Part shown: positions 34,701-39,989 of the stretch, in pieces | How positions within the stretch are numbered: position 1 is the stretch's first letter | How the letters are laid out: each line of letters starts with the position of its first letter | NCBI GenBank assembly: GCA_039566865.1 | Contig: CM076954.1 | Location: 17,198,001 to 17,262,000 of the forward strand | From: Aurelia coerulea | Lineage: Eukaryota; Cnidaria; Scyphozoa; Semaeostomeae; Ulmaridae | Direction of reading: 5' to 3' | Length of the DNA stretch: 64,000 bases | Notes under the pieces: model-generated | Databases searched by the model: none | The model's input: only the letters and a program-made list of their open reading frames with translations | What the model was told of the DNA's origin: nothing | Program-made: the position numbers and the translations under genes

Positions 34701-35015
34701 CTGTATGTTTACAATTGAGCATGGACTGGCCGTAGTCTCTCCTGTTTACTTAAACCCAAAAAACCAGGGAAATAAAGACCTGAACGATGACCTCTGTGAA
34801 AGGAGGACAGGAGAACGTGGGATAGAGGAGAGAATTGCATTGCAAATGTCTTTTCTTGTTACCGATCTCATCCTCAAGATCATCATTTCATTTCTTCATG
34901 GTTAACAACAAAATTAATCTTCTCGTAGCGTCTTTTTCTGAATATGGATAACTACAATGGTGATCTGTACGTGCATTTTGAAAGTGATGACGAAGAAGAA
35001 AACACAACGGTATAA
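4473..35015 (+). CDS. Receptor tyrosine kinase with FN3 domains (5'-partial gene)
   Basis: A single-pass membrane tyrosine kinase with extracellular fibronectin type III domains, a transmembrane helix and a cytoplasmic kinase domain. It would bind an unknown ligand and signal by phosphorylating tyrosines. Exons: 4473-4793, 5295-5485, 9579-9639, 11998-12128, 15041-15092, 23201-23368, 25531-25641, 26054-26235, 28181-28315, 28755-28825, 29880-29920, 31949-32045, 34166-34265, then alternative tail exons 34385-34393, 34420-34459 and 34929-35015. Every junction has AG and GT borders and intron phases agree throughout to 34265. The domain is split over many small exons, as in metazoan receptor kinases. 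The N-terminus is missing to the left. The DFG motif reads Asp-Leu-Ser, so activity is uncertain. The subfamily cannot be named; FGFR- or Tie-like groups are possible. Confidence 0.85.
5295..5485 (+). CDS. RTK exon: second FN3 domain, N-terminal half
   Basis: Acceptor at 5293-5294, donor gtaagt; starts phase 1 and ends phase 0. Encodes VPSEVGSFLY and then KTLTLSWQAPP with the FN3 core tryptophan. The domain is completed by the small exon at 9579-9639. The intron between them (4.1 kb) contains a large foldback transposon and a MITE. Confidence 0.8.
5570..5720. mobile_element. One end of a G-run-ended element
   Basis: Begins cagggggggggggtactc inside an RTK intron and continues with GGGTATC-rich sequence. 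The poly-G/GTAC start resembles the complete elements at 33100-33409 and 48198-48553. I could not find the matching far end or a target duplication, so this may be truncated. Confidence 0.4.
6120..8450. mobile_element. 2.33-kb foldback transposon with GGTACC-rich ends
   Basis: Termini are AGGGGGGTGA and TCACCCCCCT, flanked by an exact 8-bp target duplication cagtgtag (6112-6119 and 8451-8458). Just inside both ends, in opposite orientation, are clusters of GGTACC palindromes (6137-6245 and 8354-8436). Further in, arms of about 700 bp (roughly 6560-7250 and 7330-7920) form an imperfect inverted repeat; for example caagacgcaaaaa at 6586 faces tttttgcgtcttg near 7885. No transposase is visible, so it is non-autonomous. 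The short ORF at 6137 is only the repeat translated. Confidence 0.85.
8459..9107. other. RTK intron sequence, nothing recognised
   Basis: Unique-looking AT-rich intron between the foldback element and a MITE. No coding or structured element was seen. Confidence 0.4.
9110..9494 (-). mobile_element. AAGAAACT-type MITE, copy A
   Basis: Flanked by TA (9108-9109 and 9495-9496), with ends CATGTATTTTTT and AAAAAAATACGTG. The interior is studded with AAGAAACT/AGTTTCTT. It is the reverse-complement relative of the copy at 33623-33999; shared internal landmarks include ggcacaggtagtgaacat. TA duplication suggests Tc1/mariner-type mobilisation. Confidence 0.75.
9579..9639 (+). CDS. RTK exon: second FN3 domain, C-terminal end
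   Basis: A 61-nt exon (phase 0 to 1) encoding VRATNTAGKGPW followed by RTKTIILSG. This is the typical last strands of an FN3 domain (VRA.N..G.GPWS). Acceptor ttccacag, donor gtaaat. It is the only nearby piece that completes the domain begun at 5295 and its phase fits. Confidence 0.8.
9751..10306 (-). mobile_element. LINE 3' fragment, minus strand, with poly(A)
   Basis: A 23-base T run at about 9751-9773 is the poly(A) tail of a minus-strand element. Upstream on that strand is an 88-residue frame (10306 to 10040) with EDNEHFLLHCPRFDTMRRDL and LCQLLLFGSN. This matches the segment common after the polymerase in many invertebrate LINEs (HFLLHCP...R..L). About 265 bp of 3' UTR lies between stop and tail. 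5'-truncated. Confidence 0.65.
10510..10720. repeat. Dispersed repeat, copy 2
   Basis: Diverged copy of the repeat at 1100-1325, in the same orientation. It ends just before a reverse-transcriptase fragment at 10725, which may mark an element border. Confidence 0.55.
10725..10905 (+). mobile_element. Reverse-transcriptase fragment (CR1/Jockey-like LINE)
   Basis: About 60 codons ending at TAG near 10905. Contains IGVPQGSIIGPLLCILFFND, a polymerase palm motif, and then MKYADDAVFY with the catalytic YADD. Only this short segment of polymerase survives, so it is a dead fragment. Confidence 0.8.
11100..11236. mobile_element. Remnant of an AAGAAACT-type MITE
   Basis: Contains gtttcttagc and ttcttataagcagtttctta, as in the right part of the MITE at 33623-33999, ending in aaataagtgta. 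The left part is not recognisable. Partial and diverged. Confidence 0.45.
11258..11612. mobile_element. Imperfect palindromic MITE-like element
   Basis: About 350 bp in which the two halves are reverse complements: gactcatcttaagacccaaa near 11305 faces ttgggtcctaaagatgag near 11547, and aagaattccaccttccattc faces gaatgtggaattctcaattc. No coding content. Termini and target duplication were not resolved. Confidence 0.55.
11998..12128 (+). CDS. RTK exon: transmembrane helix and stop-transfer
   Basis: Phase 1 to 0. A hydrophobic run, about VISMAVVCFIMLIVNVIV, is followed at once by a strongly basic stretch (WRRSKKRRRW), the expected order for a type I transmembrane helix with cytoplasmic anchor. 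Acceptor tctattttag, donor gtaaga. Confidence 0.82.
12129..14580. other. RTK intron, mostly featureless
   Basis: AT-rich sequence between the transmembrane and juxtamembrane exons. About 12780-12960 is very A-rich and resembles an old retroelement 3' region, but with no coding match. No exon-like frame with good splice sites was found. Confidence 0.4.
14590..14895. repeat. Single arm of a foldback repeat family
   Basis: Shares cgactgcagacaaaggaaat, tagctagc, catatatcgaaagaagaagg and the closing cagaagc with the two-armed foldback at 26450-27010. Only one arm is present. Related arms occur near 44040, 49300 and 50160. Confidence 0.6.
15041..15092 (+). CDS. RTK exon: juxtamembrane segment
   Basis: A 52-nt exon (phase 0 to 1) encoding ELKENTVENVGFQDENE. 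It is the only candidate found that repairs the phase gap between the transmembrane exon (ending phase 0) and the first kinase exon (starting phase 1). Acceptor tttctccag, donor gtaaat. The acidic, linker-like content suits a juxtamembrane position. Confidence 0.65.
15203..15272. repeat. Short tandem duplication
   Basis: The motif attcaatcaaattaatcaat followed by cgtactc occurs twice, 42 bp apart, next to a small palindrome around gattacgataatcgtaatc. Nothing suggests a gene. Confidence 0.5.
15377..15522. mobile_element. Near-perfect palindromic MITE (TTAA duplication)
   Basis: 146 bp, ends AAAGGGTCTGTTTCATCCAG and the matching complement, flanked by TTAA on both sides (15373-15376 and 15523-15526). 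The centre is tgggccatgaaaatggcg facing cgccattttcatggg. Could form a long hairpin. TTAA duplications are typical of piggyBac/Kolobok-type elements. Confidence 0.8.
15532..15878. mobile_element. MITE with AGGGGCTGGATAAGAAA ends (TTAA duplication)
   Basis: 347 bp with terminal inverted repeats AGGGGCTGGATAAGAAA and TTTCTTATCCAGCCCCT. TTAA at 15528-15531 and 15879-15882. It sits one base from the neighbouring TTAA element. No ORF. Confidence 0.82.
15977..16318 (+). pseudogene. CR1/Jockey-like LINE fragment, 5' part
   Basis: Two frames joined by a frameshift near 16130: NYCPLAWYFSSSKSLQKIEK and QERALRFLHNDH, then RQRTLCIEIFEALKKQNPAF and RPNQVTFG. This is the post-polymerase tail of a common marine-invertebrate LINE. 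The frame resumes at 16785 after an insertion. Confidence 0.75.
16319..16784. mobile_element. Insertion splitting a LINE tail
   Basis: About 465 bp separating two parts of one LINE reading (…NQVTFG before, GPQVWNGLPSEIK after). It starts near a 14-base G run and holds two diverged direct copies of sequence around cgaatctcgatgtt and atttttgagatgtgggggtaaatgcccccaaaa. The similarity between acctttggagccatttag and actttggtgtttagg at the borders may be a degraded target duplication. Confidence 0.5.
16785..16932 (+). pseudogene. LINE fragment, 3' part
   Basis: Encodes GPQVWNGLPSEIKLAENLNS and then FKNIDQTMGWLKRKC with a stop near 16930. This is the LINE C-terminus (GP.IWN.LP..IK....L..FK). The LINE 3' UTR seems to continue after the SINE at about 17142 (tattcaataaattattcaac). 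Confidence 0.75.
16940..17134 (+). mobile_element. tRNA-derived SINE
   Basis: Starts with a tRNA-like head: an A-box-like tggcgcagtggtgtaa and a B-box-like gggctcgatacccgg spaced as in a tRNA. It ends in a (ACCTTC)n tail. A 7-bp duplication, tcttgaa, flanks it (16933-16939 and 17135-17141). It is not a real tRNA gene because the head cannot make a proper acceptor stem and continues into SINE body. Confidence 0.75.
17411..17453 (-). mobile_element. 3' tail of a 5S-like SINE
   Basis: A (TAG)n run then taatttattttaagtgggctgatag, matching the tail of the second SINE copy at about 28970-29005. This is the tail part of the SINE whose head lies at 21708-21924; the foldback at 17454-21707 separates them. 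Confidence 0.65.
18041..18117. repeat. 21-bp satellite in left foldback arm
   Basis: Three to four tandem units of cgctaagtgaaatcgctcatg. The mirror-image array is at about 20965-21055 in the right arm. Confidence 0.85.
18312..20103. mobile_element. Non-autonomous hAT-like DNA transposon
   Basis: 1,792 bp. Terminal inverted repeats CAGTGGCGTCGTGG and CCACGACGCCACTG, exact 8-bp target duplication gattcaat (18304-18311 and 20104-20111). CAGTGGCG ends and 8-bp duplications are typical of hAT elements. The subterminal regions are G- or C-rich (ggggggccatggcccccc). The interior has a minisatellite and no hAT transposase; the frames at 18595 and 18989 are low-complexity. It lies in the spacer of the foldback. 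Confidence 0.88.
19071..19290. repeat. Minisatellite inside the hAT-like element
   Basis: Three to four imperfect units of about 62-65 bp, each with ggacaaaggtagaaccgctt or a close variant followed by gtgaaaaat and a ctggccttt-like stretch. Confined to the transposon interior. Confidence 0.65.
20890..21627. repeat. Right arm of the 4.25-kb foldback
   Basis: Reverse complement of about 17455-18195, including the mirrored 21-bp satellite at 20965-21055 and the aacatagcatccaac block. Differences between arms are few, implying modest age or conversion. Confidence 0.75.
21708..21924 (-). mobile_element. SINE with 5S rRNA-like promoter, copy A (head)
   Basis: On the minus strand it reads a tRNA-like start tggcccagtggcttaaacgg, then gaagttaagctcggtcgag (like 5S rRNA box A) and ctccggatgggtgacc (like 5S box C). 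This suggests a Pol III-transcribed SINE with a 5S-derived, possibly tRNA/5S-fused, head. A second copy is at 28965-29205. It is interrupted on its 3' side by the foldback. Confidence 0.65.
21925..23057. mobile_element. GC-rich foldback element
   Basis: Two nearly identical inverted arms of about 310-320 bp (21925-22245 and 22750-23057) around a spacer of about 500 bp. Ends are tandem GGCCCC/GGGGCC blocks (ggccccggccccccggcccc), unlike the AT-rich surroundings. High arm identity suggests a recent or homogenised element. A cctag sequence lies near both sides (left 21921, right about 23079), but the target duplication is not certain. No transposase seen. Confidence 0.72.
23201..23368 (+). CDS. 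RTK exon: kinase N-lobe, glycine loop and VAVK
   Basis: Starts EPVYIEIIGDDFEYP, the short juxtamembrane run into the kinase. The glycine-rich loop reads LVQGEFGVVY, keeping the second and third glycines but with Val/Gln where the first LGxG would be. The ATP-anchoring lysine is in VAVKILK. Phase 1-1; acceptor ttcatacag, donor gtatgg. Confidence 0.9.
23369..25530. other. RTK intron
   Basis: Contains a TTG/GTT microsatellite at 24647-24690 and otherwise unremarkable sequence. The minus-strand frames at 24210-24917 show no family signature. Confidence 0.4.
24647..24690. repeat. (GTT)n microsatellite
   Basis: Eight or more GTT units, interrupted once and resuming as gttgttgttgcttgtg. Confidence 0.8.
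25531..25641 (+). CDS. RTK exon: kinase helix C
   Basis: Phase 1-1, 111 nt. Encodes RDFLNELSIMKTI, holding the conserved helix-C glutamate, then PHQNVVRLLGCC, the usual HxNIVxLLGxC block. Acceptor atttttcag, donor gtattc. Confidence 0.9.
26054..26235 (+). CDS. RTK exon: kinase hinge and helix E
   Basis: Phase 1 to 0. Encodes CIILEYLRHGNLQVFLR (hinge and start of helix D), a kinase insert of about 20 residues, then LLQFCFMIADGMNHISS (helix E). The insert is short compared with the long inserts of PDGFR/VEGFR kinases. Confidence 0.9.
26450..27010. mobile_element. Foldback repeat with about 250-bp arms
   Basis: Arms at about 26455-26712 and 26764-27010 are reverse complements: catatatcgaaagaagaagg faces ttcttctttcgatatatgct, and cgactgcagacaaaggaaat faces atttcctgtgtctgcgatcg. 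It lies in an RTK intron. Same family as single arms at 14590, 44040, 49290 and 50160. No ORF. Confidence 0.75.
27138..27634. mobile_element. Diverged relative of the CCCGGTGGGTGCAAT element
   Basis: About 497 bp collinear with the intact element at 58907-59398. Shares an aggtgcaatgt-type left end, ctcatccatgatttt, a gataaggggtctt block, and the right end gaattgcacccaccgg. The terminal duplication is too degraded to call. An older copy in an RTK intron. Confidence 0.7.
28181..28315 (+). CDS. RTK exon: catalytic loop and altered DFG
   Basis: Phase 0-0, 45 codons. The catalytic loop is VIHRDLACRNILV, with the HRD aspartate and the tyrosine-kinase-type arginine and asparagine. The metal-binding motif that should be DFG reads KICDLSHAL: aspartate kept, Phe to Leu, Gly to Ser. 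One activation-loop tyrosine is seen (GFYQRAV). Confidence 0.9.
28755..28825 (+). CDS. RTK exon: P+1 loop
   Basis: Phase 0 to 2. Encodes LPVKWMAYESL, the tyrosine-kinase P+1 loop (PVKWMAPES type), with tyrosine in place of the usual proline, then RVKSDV leading into DVWSFG. Acceptor catccag, donor gtaagt. Confidence 0.88.
28965..29205 (-). mobile_element. SINE with 5S rRNA-like promoter, copy B
   Basis: Uninterrupted copy of the SINE split at 17411-21924. On the minus strand: gagtggccgagcggcttaaa, then gaagttaagttcgatcgagt, a box-C-like ccggatcggtgacc, and a tail with cagcccacataaataaatta. It provides the empty-site reference for the foldback inserted in copy A. Confidence 0.68.
29242..29842. 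mobile_element. Foldback MITE with CCGGGTGCGCC ends
   Basis: 601 bp flanked by TA (29240-29241 and 29843-29844). Ends CCGTGTGCGCCAAAATAAAA and TTTATTTTGGCGCACCCGG. Arms of over 200 bp pair almost throughout (tttagcagaaagcctgaatt facing aattcaggctttctgctaaa). It ends about 37 bp before a kinase exon, close to the acceptor region. Confidence 0.82.
29880..29920 (+). CDS. RTK exon: DVWSFG helix F
   Basis: A 41-nt exon (phase 2 to 1) encoding WSFGVALYEIFTV, the invariant DVWSFGVxLWEIFT block. Its acceptor lies only about 37 bp after the end of a foldback MITE (29242-29842). Confidence 0.88.
29921..31948. other. RTK intron with an inverted repeat
   Basis: Mostly unique AT-rich intron. About 31188-31418 carries an inverted repeat (gcggtcggccattttgtctt facing aagacaaaatggccgaccgc), probably a MITE remnant. 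A ttttttgggacaccctgtat motif at 31587 resembles aattttttgggacacccggt at 15964. Confidence 0.5.
31949..32045 (+). CDS. RTK exon: C-lobe GxTPYP block
   Basis: Phase 1 to 2. Encodes GDTPYPLFKSKEIALQI and then NGYRMSKPPHCSVEL, matching the G.TPYP and GYRM..P..C motifs of receptor tyrosine kinases. Confidence 0.9.
32046..33091. other. RTK intron, nothing recognised
   Basis: AT-rich intron with no open frame of note and no structured element up to the insertion at 33100. Confidence 0.4.
33100..33409. mobile_element. 310-bp element with G/C-homopolymer ends
   Basis: Starts CCCGGGGG... and GTAC, ends GTAC then a C run and CACGGG. Exact 8-bp target duplication gatcaatg at 33092-33099 and 33410-33417. 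The interior is non-coding, with CCCACCCAT/ATGGG-type motifs. Same terminal design as 48198-48553. Confidence 0.82.
33623..33999 (+). mobile_element. AAGAAACT-type MITE, copy B
   Basis: 377 bp between TA dinucleotides (33621-33622 and 34000-34001). Ends CACGTATTTTTTTATAAGAA and TTCTTATAAAAAAAATACGTG. AGTTTCTT/AAGAAACT recurs through the element. Inverted relative of 9110-9494. Confidence 0.78.
34166..34265 (+). CDS. RTK exon: kinase C-terminal helices
   Basis: Phase 2 to 0. Encodes YEIMMKCWNNDANLRPSFS and then NLKDTFQELLSKAN, the CW...RPxF block that ends the kinase domain. Because it ends in phase 0 it can join directly to 34385, 34420 or 34929. Confidence 0.9.
34346..34430 (+). repeat. 35-bp tandem duplication carrying a splice acceptor
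   Basis: The unit gtgttccactcaattcatgt followed by agaagtttgatgtaa is repeated as gtgttccattcgatttttgt and agaagtttgatgcaa. Each unit has an acceptor and the KFD codons; the first also has a gtaagt donor. This creates the candidate microexon at 34385-34393. Confidence 0.8.
34385..34393 (+). CDS. Candidate 9-nt microexon (RTK tail)
   Basis: The sequence gtag, aagtttgat, gtaagt forms acceptor, nine coding bases (KFD) and donor. It lies in a 35-bp tandem duplication whose second copy begins the exon at 34420 with the same nine bases. Inclusion would preserve frame. May equally be a non-functional duplicate of the acceptor. Confidence 0.35.
34420..34459 (+). CDS. RTK alternative tail exon
   Basis: 40 nt, phase 0 to 1, encoding KFDANRRLRARTF. 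Acceptor tttttgtag, donor gtaaga. If included and joined to 34929, reading continues ASFSEYG and stops at 34949-34951. If skipped, the final exon is read in a different, longer frame. Confidence 0.55.
34929..35015 (+). CDS. RTK terminal exon with acidic, tyrosine-containing tail
   Basis: After acceptor tcttctcgtag, the frame that follows directly from the phase-0 exon ending at 34265 encodes NMDNYNGDLYVHFESDDEEE and NTTV before TAA at 35013-35015. Two tyrosines in an acidic context would suit phosphotyrosine docking. Inclusion of the 40-nt exon gives a much shorter ending. A polyadenylation hexamer follows at 35108. Confidence 0.55.
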   Translation, partial: RLFLNMDNYNGDLYVHFESDDEEENTTV

Positions 35016-35107
35016 TTGAGTGACGTAACTTTGATGCAAGCGTAGTAACATACAATCGTAGACTATGATATACTTTCATATGCACCTTTGACTGTGATGG
35101 GCTGTTG

Positions 35108-35113
35108 AATAAA
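35108..35113 (+). terminator. Probable polyadenylation signal of the RTK gene
   Basis: AATAAA about 93 bp after the TAA at 35013-35015. Consistent with a short 3' UTR. Other AATAAA hexamers occur nearby, so use is uncertain. Confidence 0.45.
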
Positions 35114-35351
35114 AAAGGCCGATATTCAAATCTGAGATCTTAATCTATCAAACGCGTTCACTTTATTTTGATAAAACCTGTAGAATGGATACAGACAGAA
35201 CTCCCATATAACTTTTGTCAAAACCAAATCCAACTCATCTGCATATATTTTCACGCTTTCTTAGCAAAATCTAGCTTAGCTCATAACTTTTGATAAATAA
35301 AGGGCACTGTAGTTGAAGATTTGTTAATCATTAACAATTAGCAATTAATTA

Positions 35352-35487
35352 TTGTGAATATTATGCGCATACTAACGGGTTTTGTTTTGTACAGGAAAAT
35401 ACAAAGCCCAAGGTCTGGTCAATAAGACCAAGGGCTTTATATTTTCCTGTACAACTACAAAACCGGTTAGTATGAGTATTATTACCT
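35352..35487. mobile_element. Short palindromic MITE
   Basis: About 136 bp: ttatgcgcatactaacgggt and tttgtacaggaaaatacaaa face tttatattttcctgtacaac and aaccggttagtatgagtatt. The loop is about 20 bp around ctggtcaataagacc. No coding content. Confidence 0.65.
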
Positions 35488-35636
35488 GATAGCTTCTAAT
35501 TTTAACTTATAACATATTGATTAGGAACTGTAACTTTTTTGTTGTTTGTGATAATAATTTGCTGTGTGAGAAAATATCCACGTGTAAAGAGACCACGATG
35601 AACCATTTTTGATTTTTTCCTGTAGCCTTGCACTTT

Positions 35637-36899
35637 TTTTTTATAAGAATATTATAAAATTTTGTCCAGCCTCGATATTCTGAAGAAATTTTCATTTCGA
35701 GCCCGAATGTATTCTTAGAGTATTCTTATTTTTTTCAAAGCTTCCAAGGGAAATAGCCACCTTTGAATCAAAACCAAGCTTTTGAAAAAACGAGATGTCA
35801 GTCATGCGATTCTCTGTTATGAACAGCACAAAACACGCTGAAGAATGGGACACAAATATGCGAGCTGAGGCTGAGCAATATTTTTATAATATTCTTAGAA
35901 TTGGATAATTCTGAGCCTGAATATTCTTATGAACATCATTCTTATAAAATGAAAAGAGGGTACTCCTTGGTCGAGTAATATTCTTCCAAAATGCTGTGCT
36001 TGCGAAAACGGTAAGCCTTTTTATCGTCTTACTTTTTAGTAAGAAACGAGTGGCTATGAAAATACCAATTTTTGCAAAAAAGGCAACCCTATAGCTTCAG
36101 TTTTTGGTAGACAATGAGTTTCTTCGATTCGAAAATGCCTATGCAAGCCTGTAGCCTTATTTTATTGTCGAAAATAAGTTGCTTAAAAAGGACAATTTTT
36201 TAAGAAAAAGGCAAGCCTATAGCCTTTCTTTCTGGCTGAAAATGAGTTTCTTTTCAGTGAACTAAGTATCTGAAAAAGTTCTTAGCAGTGCTAACCCCCA
36301 GTTCAATTTACCGAAAGTTTTGTTTACTGGCCATAGCAACGGGCTCTGACCACAGCAACGTGTAACGCGATTGTGAGAAAAGTGAGGGAGTGAACAATGG
36401 AGTTAGGAAAAGTTTCATAAAGGATTTTCAAATTCTAACGTCTGTTGTTGACCAATTAAAAATCATCCTGTTTGATTCCCTGTGGCCAGCTCGTATAACA
36501 GTTGATCCCTCATTACATCAACACCAGAATTTGAAACCACAAAGTCATTCATACGTCATCTTGACCTTGACAGGACTGACTATGTGTACTAGGTCACGGT
36601 ACAGTACTGGGATACTCTGTGTACTGGGTTACAGGACACCAATTATTTTACAGTGTTGGGAATAAATAAAGTTCCAACAATGTAGGCGCCCTTGCATGAA
36701 TATGAGAAAAATACAACTTTGGAAGGGCAGAGAATTAATACAAAAACATTTGAAGCGTATACTTTCAGAGGAAGCAGGAATTTGAAAAAATCTGAGACAC
36801 CCTTTCGTAGCTGATGATTTGCACTTTCTGCTGATATGAATCAGAATTGTTTACGTCTAACGCAAAGGTACAAAATAGCTTTTGAAGGTGGTACACTCT
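35637..36899. other. Intergenic, AGAATA-rich and degenerate repeats
   Basis: About 35637-35950 has inverted ATTCTTAT/ATAAGAAT motifs, possibly a decayed MITE. About 35995-36255 holds two or three degenerate units containing aaggcaagcctatagccttt and gaaaatgagtttctt. No gene seen. This separates the RTK gene from the duplicated locus. Confidence 0.45.
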
Positions 36900-38114
36900 T
36901 TAAGCAATAAATTTATCTGGAAAATATTACGACGACGCTCCGAGAAAGTAGTTTCAAAAATATAGTAAATCCGTCATTTCTCGGCCTTTCCCCTCTTTTC
37001 TAGTCCAGGCTTTTGGAACATGTATAGTGAATTCTAAGCTGAATCCCAGCATATGGGAGCAGAAAATGTTTATAAGGATCAGAGGTCAATTAATATGCAA
37101 ACAACAGTTTACACAGACGACTTCAAATCCATCTTCACGTTAAGTTTTCTTATAGTTTTAACTGGAAAAGTACAGCGATTATTACATTCGAAAGGAAAAA
37201 TTTAGGATTTGTAATTTTTTACTTATTATTGTTTTTAAGACGGTGGTATTCATAGCTGCGTAGGAATCAGATGTTTCCGCCGATTTTTGCTTTTGGCCCA
37301 TCATGGCCGAAACCTTCGAGGCCTTATTTTCACTGGCAAATCAGACGGCGACTAAGCAAAGAAGAGAAAAGAAACCCGTGAAGATTTTTCTAAATTTTAC
37401 CTACCTTCATAAAACGCAACCAGGACAAAAATTAAATTATTTAATTAAATTCCATAGAATCGACAAAGGTTCGCAATTTGAGCGCAATGCATCTTGGTAA
37501 AGGTTCATCGCCGCTATCTTTAGCACAATCGTCTATTGGAACAATATTTAGTTTAACAGAGTATAAACAGGTAGGAGGTTTGCATGATTTTTGATTTTTA
37601 TTTTCTGAAAGTGCTACTTTTCCTTCTTTTCATTGTGGCATCTAGCCAACATTTGTCTATCTTCGGAAATGCATAGTTTGTTTACATGAGGAAAAGCAGC
37701 TGACACCACAAAGAATTCAATTACCCGAAAAATCATATCGACAAATATTGATTAAAATCATGTTGAATTGAATCAGACACCAAAAAATCCAAATTGACAG
37801 ACTAAACAGTGACACAGCCTTATGCTAGTAAACATCTTTCCGCCTATTGCACCTGCATGCAGCCGGGTACACCAAAGAAGTTCAGACGCTTGGAATATTG
37901 TAGTATCTAAAGTATTGGATACATTTGAATGTATCTGAGTTGGCTTTACAGAAAAGGATGAAGAAATTTTGTAATTTTGCGTGCTTTGTAACCAATAAGG
38001 AAAAAAGGGGACTTTACGAGAAGTCGTTTTGGTTTTGAAAAGCTGAAAATGGCCTAAAGCCCTCGATCAATCGTAATAAAATGCCTTACACAGAAAAATA
38101 TGAAAGGGGGTGTA

Positions 38115-38458
38115 CAGCGGGTACCCGCAAATAAGAAACCACTTTTTGAATTGAAGCCTCATAAAGTTTCTTATTTAAAGAAACCTTTTCATTATCAGGG
38201 TCAAAGTTTCTTATAGATAGGGAATCAAGTCAAGTGAAGGTATATGACTGTACCATACATGCATGTGTATTGCACATTACTGGTACATTTTACATGTTTA
38301 CATTGTTACCTTTTTTTTGTGTGAATCTTTAATTTTGAAAATGTGAATTCTGTTTTGAGAATGCTACTTTATATTACAGTCATTTATGGGAATATGTTTT
38401 GAAGAAAGTGAGGCCTGTTTCTTATACAAGGGGGTTTCTTATTTGCGGGTACTTACTG
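38115..38458. mobile_element. MITE present only in unit 1 (TA duplication)
   Basis: 344 bp. Ends CAGCGGGTACCCGCAAATAA and TTATTTGCGGGTACTTACTG, flanked by TA (38113-38114 and 38459-38460). Unit 2 has the uninterrupted site at about 53729 (ggcgtgtaatctctc). Internal AAGAAACC/GGTTTCTT repeats resemble the AAGAAACT MITEs. Inserted after the duplication or lost exactly. Confidence 0.85.
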
Positions 38459-38784
38459 TAATCTCTCTCACAAGTTTCAGAAAATTGAAGTTTTAAGAAC
38501 TATTGCATACATACATTTACACACATTTTTTTACATACATTGCTATTTTTTTAAAGCAAGTTGCCTATAAACGCAACTTTAAAGCTGATGAGGACCTGCT
38601 GTCTACTATAATAACATAGAACGTTTTACAAAAATTTCTAATAGTTTTAAAGATATAGCTTTTCGAATTTTCTAAATTAAATCCTTTTTCTAAAATACGA
38701 ACTGTACAGATCTAATGATTAATAAAATCCCGTTGTTTTTTCTGTATCAACTGTATCGACTTCTGTACTAAGTCTTTTTATTCC

Positions 38785-39117
38785 ATGGCAGTATGCCAGT
38801 ACAAGTGCAGACGACATCAGTTACCTGTGAAATTTCTTTTTGTGTCGTTCTGCGTAAGAAGTTTAACTGCGAGTTTTTCGAGAGTTTCAGGGTGTTTTTC
38901 CGGCATGTGGCAAGCGAGGGATTTTCGTGAAGTCAAATTTAGCTACGTTATCAGCACTCGAATCATAAAAATGAAAAACCTAAGATCTCAGTCATTCTTT
39001 CAGCTTCCGATCAACTTTATTTCCTTTCGATCCATCCAGTACCCCTATACATTTTCAAATGCCGGAACTCTTTTTGACGAGCCATGCATTTCAACCAGGC
39101 ATTTAAACAGTTTATAG
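38785..39117 (+). other. Conserved 110-codon ORF of unknown nature, unit 1
   Basis: An open frame from ATG 38785 to TAG 39115, kept at the same length in unit 2 (54038-54370) with five amino-acid changes. It contains a cysteine/serine-rich start and FSYVISTRIIKMKNLRSQSF. No signal peptide or domain is recognised. Since the two units are very similar overall, retention of the frame is weak evidence; it could be transposon-derived or noise. Confidence 0.2.
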
Positions 39118-39939
39118 CATGAAGCATTGCGGACACCTTTTTTCGAACAAAATATTTATTCGATACTACTACCTTAATTTTTGTTTGAGGCAGCTACCTA
39201 AACTGAGAGAGTGTAGTACGCTACCTACAGAGGAACGGGCAAGCGCAATTGACGTCGCTTGTTGCTCCGGAGATTTAGCTCGCTACGCTCATAGTAAAGA
39301 TAGTAGCATCTAATAAAATCTAGGTAGTAGTATCGAATAAACTTTTCGTACAAAATAAAGTTGTGCGGAATGCTCCATGTTGATAAATGCAGTACTGTAT
39401 GTACCCTTTGGGGTTCAGTCTCTTGATACTTTAGTTGACGCTTTCTCTCGAAATGATTTGACTAAAATCATGCATTAACTTTAAGTTATGCCAAATGCGA
39501 ATCCTAGTTGTTCTCAAAGTTTTCCCGTATGGTCTGCAGTTTGAAATCTTTTCTCCTGCGCGTAACAAGAAAGACAAAAAGATATAACGAGGTTAACCCT
39601 ATTTTAACCGGGGGGGGGGGGGCGTTTTTTGCCCCCCTGTCGGATTTTTTTAAATAGCTCCCAAACGATGCCCCCTACAATGCTGAAACGTCATTACTTT
39701 TCCTAAAAATTAGTTGGCAATCAGAAAATAAAAATTTCAAGCCCTATTGTTCGACCACGTAACCACTACATGCCCATATTTGGAGAGTGGTCACAAAGAA
39801 ATTCATTAAAATGGCTCTAATTTATTTCTTTGTTACTAAATCTCAACAATATATATACCATACGATTCGTCTCAATAAGTGCTTTCGTTTGATATATAAT
39901 TTATTCATATTTGCTGACATTAGCACTTTATTATTTCTA

Positions 39940-39965
39940 TGACGTCGTCAATCTTTATGACGTCA
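39940..39965 (+). promoter_or_regulatory. CRE-like sites upstream of gene 1
   Basis: TGACGTCG at 39940-39947 and a perfect CRE palindrome, TGACGTCA, at 39958-39965, about 555 bp before the start codon. Both are preserved in unit 2 at 55271-55278 and 55289-55296. Binding by CREB/ATF factors is only an inference. Confidence 0.4.
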
Positions 39966-39989
39966 TATTCCTAATGAATTAGCCTGTAA

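Noticed and set aside
34929..34951. Single definite RTK C-terminus
   Set aside because: Two frames are possible depending on inclusion of the 40-nt exon; sequence alone cannot decide, so both are reported.
39610..39650. G-run/C-run pair as a complete element like 33100-33409
   Set aside because: Only a short hairpin (G run, gcgttttttgc, C run) in both units, with no target duplication found.
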